NCBI GenBank assembly: GCA_946482585.1
Contig: CAMLSI010000294.1
Coordinates: forward strand, 1-6,844
DNA: 6,844 nucleotides
Source: an uncultured Lysobacteraceae bacterium
GTDB taxonomy: Bacteria; Pseudomonadota; Gammaproteobacteria; Xanthomonadales; Rhodanobacteraceae
Direction of reading: 5' to 3'
The notes beneath the pieces are model-generated. The model had not been told where the DNA came from and did no database searches. It was given only the letters and a program-made list of their open reading frames with translations. The translations under genes and the position numbers were made by a program. The first letter of the stretch is position 1. Each line of letters starts with the position of its first letter. Shown here one piece after another: positions 5,674 to 6,844 of this stretch.

Positions 5674-6315
5674 ATGACGACGCCCCGCACTCCCAATCCC
5701 CTTCTGTCCGTGCTCGGGCGCCTGCTGCAGTCGGCGCTGAACCGCGCGATCGCGCTCGATCCGGATACCCGCAGCCAGTTGCGGCGCCTCGACGGCCGCG
5801 CGCTCAGCGTCACGTTCACGAACACACCGCTGGCCCTGCGCCTGGCGGTCGCCGGCGAGCGGCTCGAGGTCGGTCCGGCATTCGGCGGCGACAGCGCGCT
5901 GCGCGTCGCGGCGACGCCGGGCAGCCTGCTCGCCCTCGCCCTGCGTCGCGGCGACGATGCCGCGCTCGCGCCGGGCAAGGTCGAGATCGCCGGCGACGCG
6001 GAACTCGCGCGGCGCCTCGAAAAGATCGCGAGCGGCTACCGTCCGGATTTCGAAGAGGCCTTCACGCGCGTCTTCGGCGACGTGATCGGCGTCAAGCTCG
6101 CCCAGGGTTTCGCCGCGGCGCTGCGCTACGCGCGCGAACGCGGCGAGGCGCTGCTGCGCGATGGCGCCGAATACCTGCGCGAGGAAAGCCGCGACCTCGT
6201 AGCGCCCGGCGAAATGGACGAGTTCCTCGACGAGGTCGACAGCCTGCGCGAACGCGGCGAGCGCCTGCAGGCGCGCGTCGCACGGCTCGCCGCAGCCGCG
6301 GGCAAGCGCGCATGA
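5674..6315 (+). CDS. ubiJ: Ubiquinone biosynthesis accessory factor UbiJ
   Basis: A 213-residue protein (E. coli UbiJ is about 200). UbiJ is a soluble SCP2-domain protein that binds lipophilic ubiquinone intermediates and helps hold the Ubi hydroxylase/methylase complex together with UbiK in aerobic ubiquinone synthesis. Residues about 15-118 form the SCP2-like domain: [21 protein letters not shown], then beta strands, then the well-kept [18 protein letters not shown] (101-118) that matches the 'GxLEVxGD' stretch of known UbiJ. A helical part follows, ending in a coiled coil at about 183-207 ([20 protein letters not shown]), also a UbiJ trait. The ATG at 5674 is preferred over one at 5623, which would overlap the WYL gene and add an arginine- and proline-rich tail. 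GGGG at 5666-5669 is a weak ribosome site. The stop overlaps the ubiB start (ATGA), and this pairing strengthens the call. Confidence 0.9.
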   Translation: MTTPRTPNPLLSVLGRLLQSALNRAIALDPDTRSQLRRLDGRALSVTFTNTPLALRLAVAGERLEVGPAFGGDSALRVAATPGSLLALALRRGDDAALAPGKVEIAGDAELARRLEKIASGYRPDFEEAFTRVFGDVIGVKLAQGFAAALRYARERGEALLRDGAEYLREESRDLVAPGEMDEFLDEVDSLRERGERLQARVARLAAAAGKRA

Positions 6316-6844
6316 CGCCGCTGACCAGCGTGCCGCGCCTCATCGGCATCGCTCGCGTGCTATTGCGCTATCGCCTCGACGAGCTCGTCGAGGCGATCCA
6401 TCTGTTCCGTCCGTTGAAATGGGTACGTGGCGTGTTCGGCCGACCGTCGGCGGATATCGCCAGGCTGAGCCGCGGCGCGCGGCTGCGTATGGCGCTGGCC
6501 GAACTCGGACCGATCTTCGTGAAGTTCGGTCAGATCCTGTCGACGCGGCGCGACTTGCTGCCGTCGGACATCGCCGACGAGCTCACGCTGCTGCAGGACC
6601 AGGTGCCGCCGTTTCCCGGCGCGGTCGCACGCGCCGCGGTCGAGACCGCGCTCGGCGCGACCATCGCCGAGCTCTACGCGGAATTCGACGAAGCGCCGCT
6701 CGCATCGGCCTCGATCGCGCAGGTGCATGCGGCGCGGCTGAAGGACGGACGCGAGGTCGTGGTCAAGGTGCTGCGTCCCGGCATCGCGCGGCGCATCGCC
6801 GCCGACACGGCGCTGCTGCACGACTTCGCGAGCCTCGCCGAGCG
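6312..6844 (+). CDS. ubiB: Ubiquinone biosynthesis protein UbiB, N-terminal part (runs off the window)
   Basis: The frame from ATG 6312 stays open to the edge, giving the first 177 of an expected 540-560 residues. UbiB is a membrane-associated atypical kinase-fold ATPase (the COQ8/ADCK family) needed for aerobic ubiquinone synthesis, possibly by helping extract or present lipid precursors. Diagnostic features are [19 protein letters not shown] (66-84) with the family's KxGQ motif (K71, G73, Q74), the alanine-rich loop [13 protein letters not shown] (131-143) that replaces the usual kinase glycine loop, and VVVKVLRP (149-156) with the expected ATP-binding lysine at 152. The C-terminal kinase lobe and the membrane helices lie outside the window. 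It overlaps ubiJ by 4 bases, so the two are probably co-transcribed and translationally coupled. Confidence 0.95.
   Translation, partial: MTPLTSVPRLIGIARVLLRYRLDELVEAIHLFRPLKWVRGVFGRPSADIARLSRGARLRMALAELGPIFVKFGQILSTRRDLLPSDIADELTLLQDQVPPFPGAVARAAVETALGATIAELYAEFDEAPLASASIAQVHAARLKDGREVVVKVLRPGIARRIAADTALLHDFASLAE

Noticed and set aside
3459..5978. 839-residue minus-strand frame covering parts of the ubiJ, WYL and CadC-like genes
   Set aside because: It overlaps three well-supported genes, is very arginine-rich with low-complexity runs, and shows no domain; it is a GC-driven shadow.
6360..6821. 153-residue minus-strand frame inside ubiB
   Set aside because: It lies wholly antisense to the unmistakable UbiB KxGQ and alanine-rich loop region.

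Overview
The window is high-GC chromosomal DNA (about 70% GC by eye) with tightly packed genes. The ubiJ-ubiB pair at the right end is typical of gamma- and beta-proteobacteria that make ubiquinone. Together with a delta-60-repeat protein, a CadC-type membrane regulator and TAGAAT/TACAAT-type -10 boxes with short or absent leaders, this suggests a gammaproteobacterium near Xanthomonadales (Lysobacter/Rhodanobacteraceae-like) or Nevskiales. That placement is inference; no rRNA or species marker is present.

Layout. The left edge (1-314, +) holds the 3' end of a gene encoding a beta-rich C-terminal domain. It converges, with a 7-bp gap, on a run of minus-strand genes. Read in their own direction these are: a CadC-like winged-helix/membrane/TPR regulator (4555 to 2708), a secreted delta-60-repeat protein with seven repeat units (2569 to 1214), a candidate 64-residue protein with an N-terminal hydrophobic segment (1139 to 945), and a LysE/RhtB-type exporter (957 to 322) whose start overlaps the small ORF. 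A 127-bp divergent intergenic region (4556-4682) separates the regulator from a plus-strand WYL-domain regulator (4683-5660). Next come ubiJ (5674-6315) and ubiB, which overlaps ubiJ by 4 bp and runs off the right edge.

How the genes relate. The firmest functional unit is ubiJ-ubiB. UbiJ is an SCP2-domain accessory protein and UbiB an atypical kinase-fold ATPase, both in aerobic ubiquinone synthesis. The WYL regulator sits where ubiE is found in Escherichia coli, and its stop codon forms part of a likely -10 box for ubiJ. The minus-strand genes may form a regulatory neighbourhood in which the membrane regulator controls the secreted repeat protein, but only gene order and orientation support this.

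I see no rRNA, tRNA, CRISPR array, insertion sequence, prophage gene or convincing att site. I found no clear new multi-gene system. The best leads are the sealed seven-unit repeat protein beside a periplasmic-sensor regulator, the small ORF with a strong ribosome-binding site, and the apparently leaderless WYL gene.
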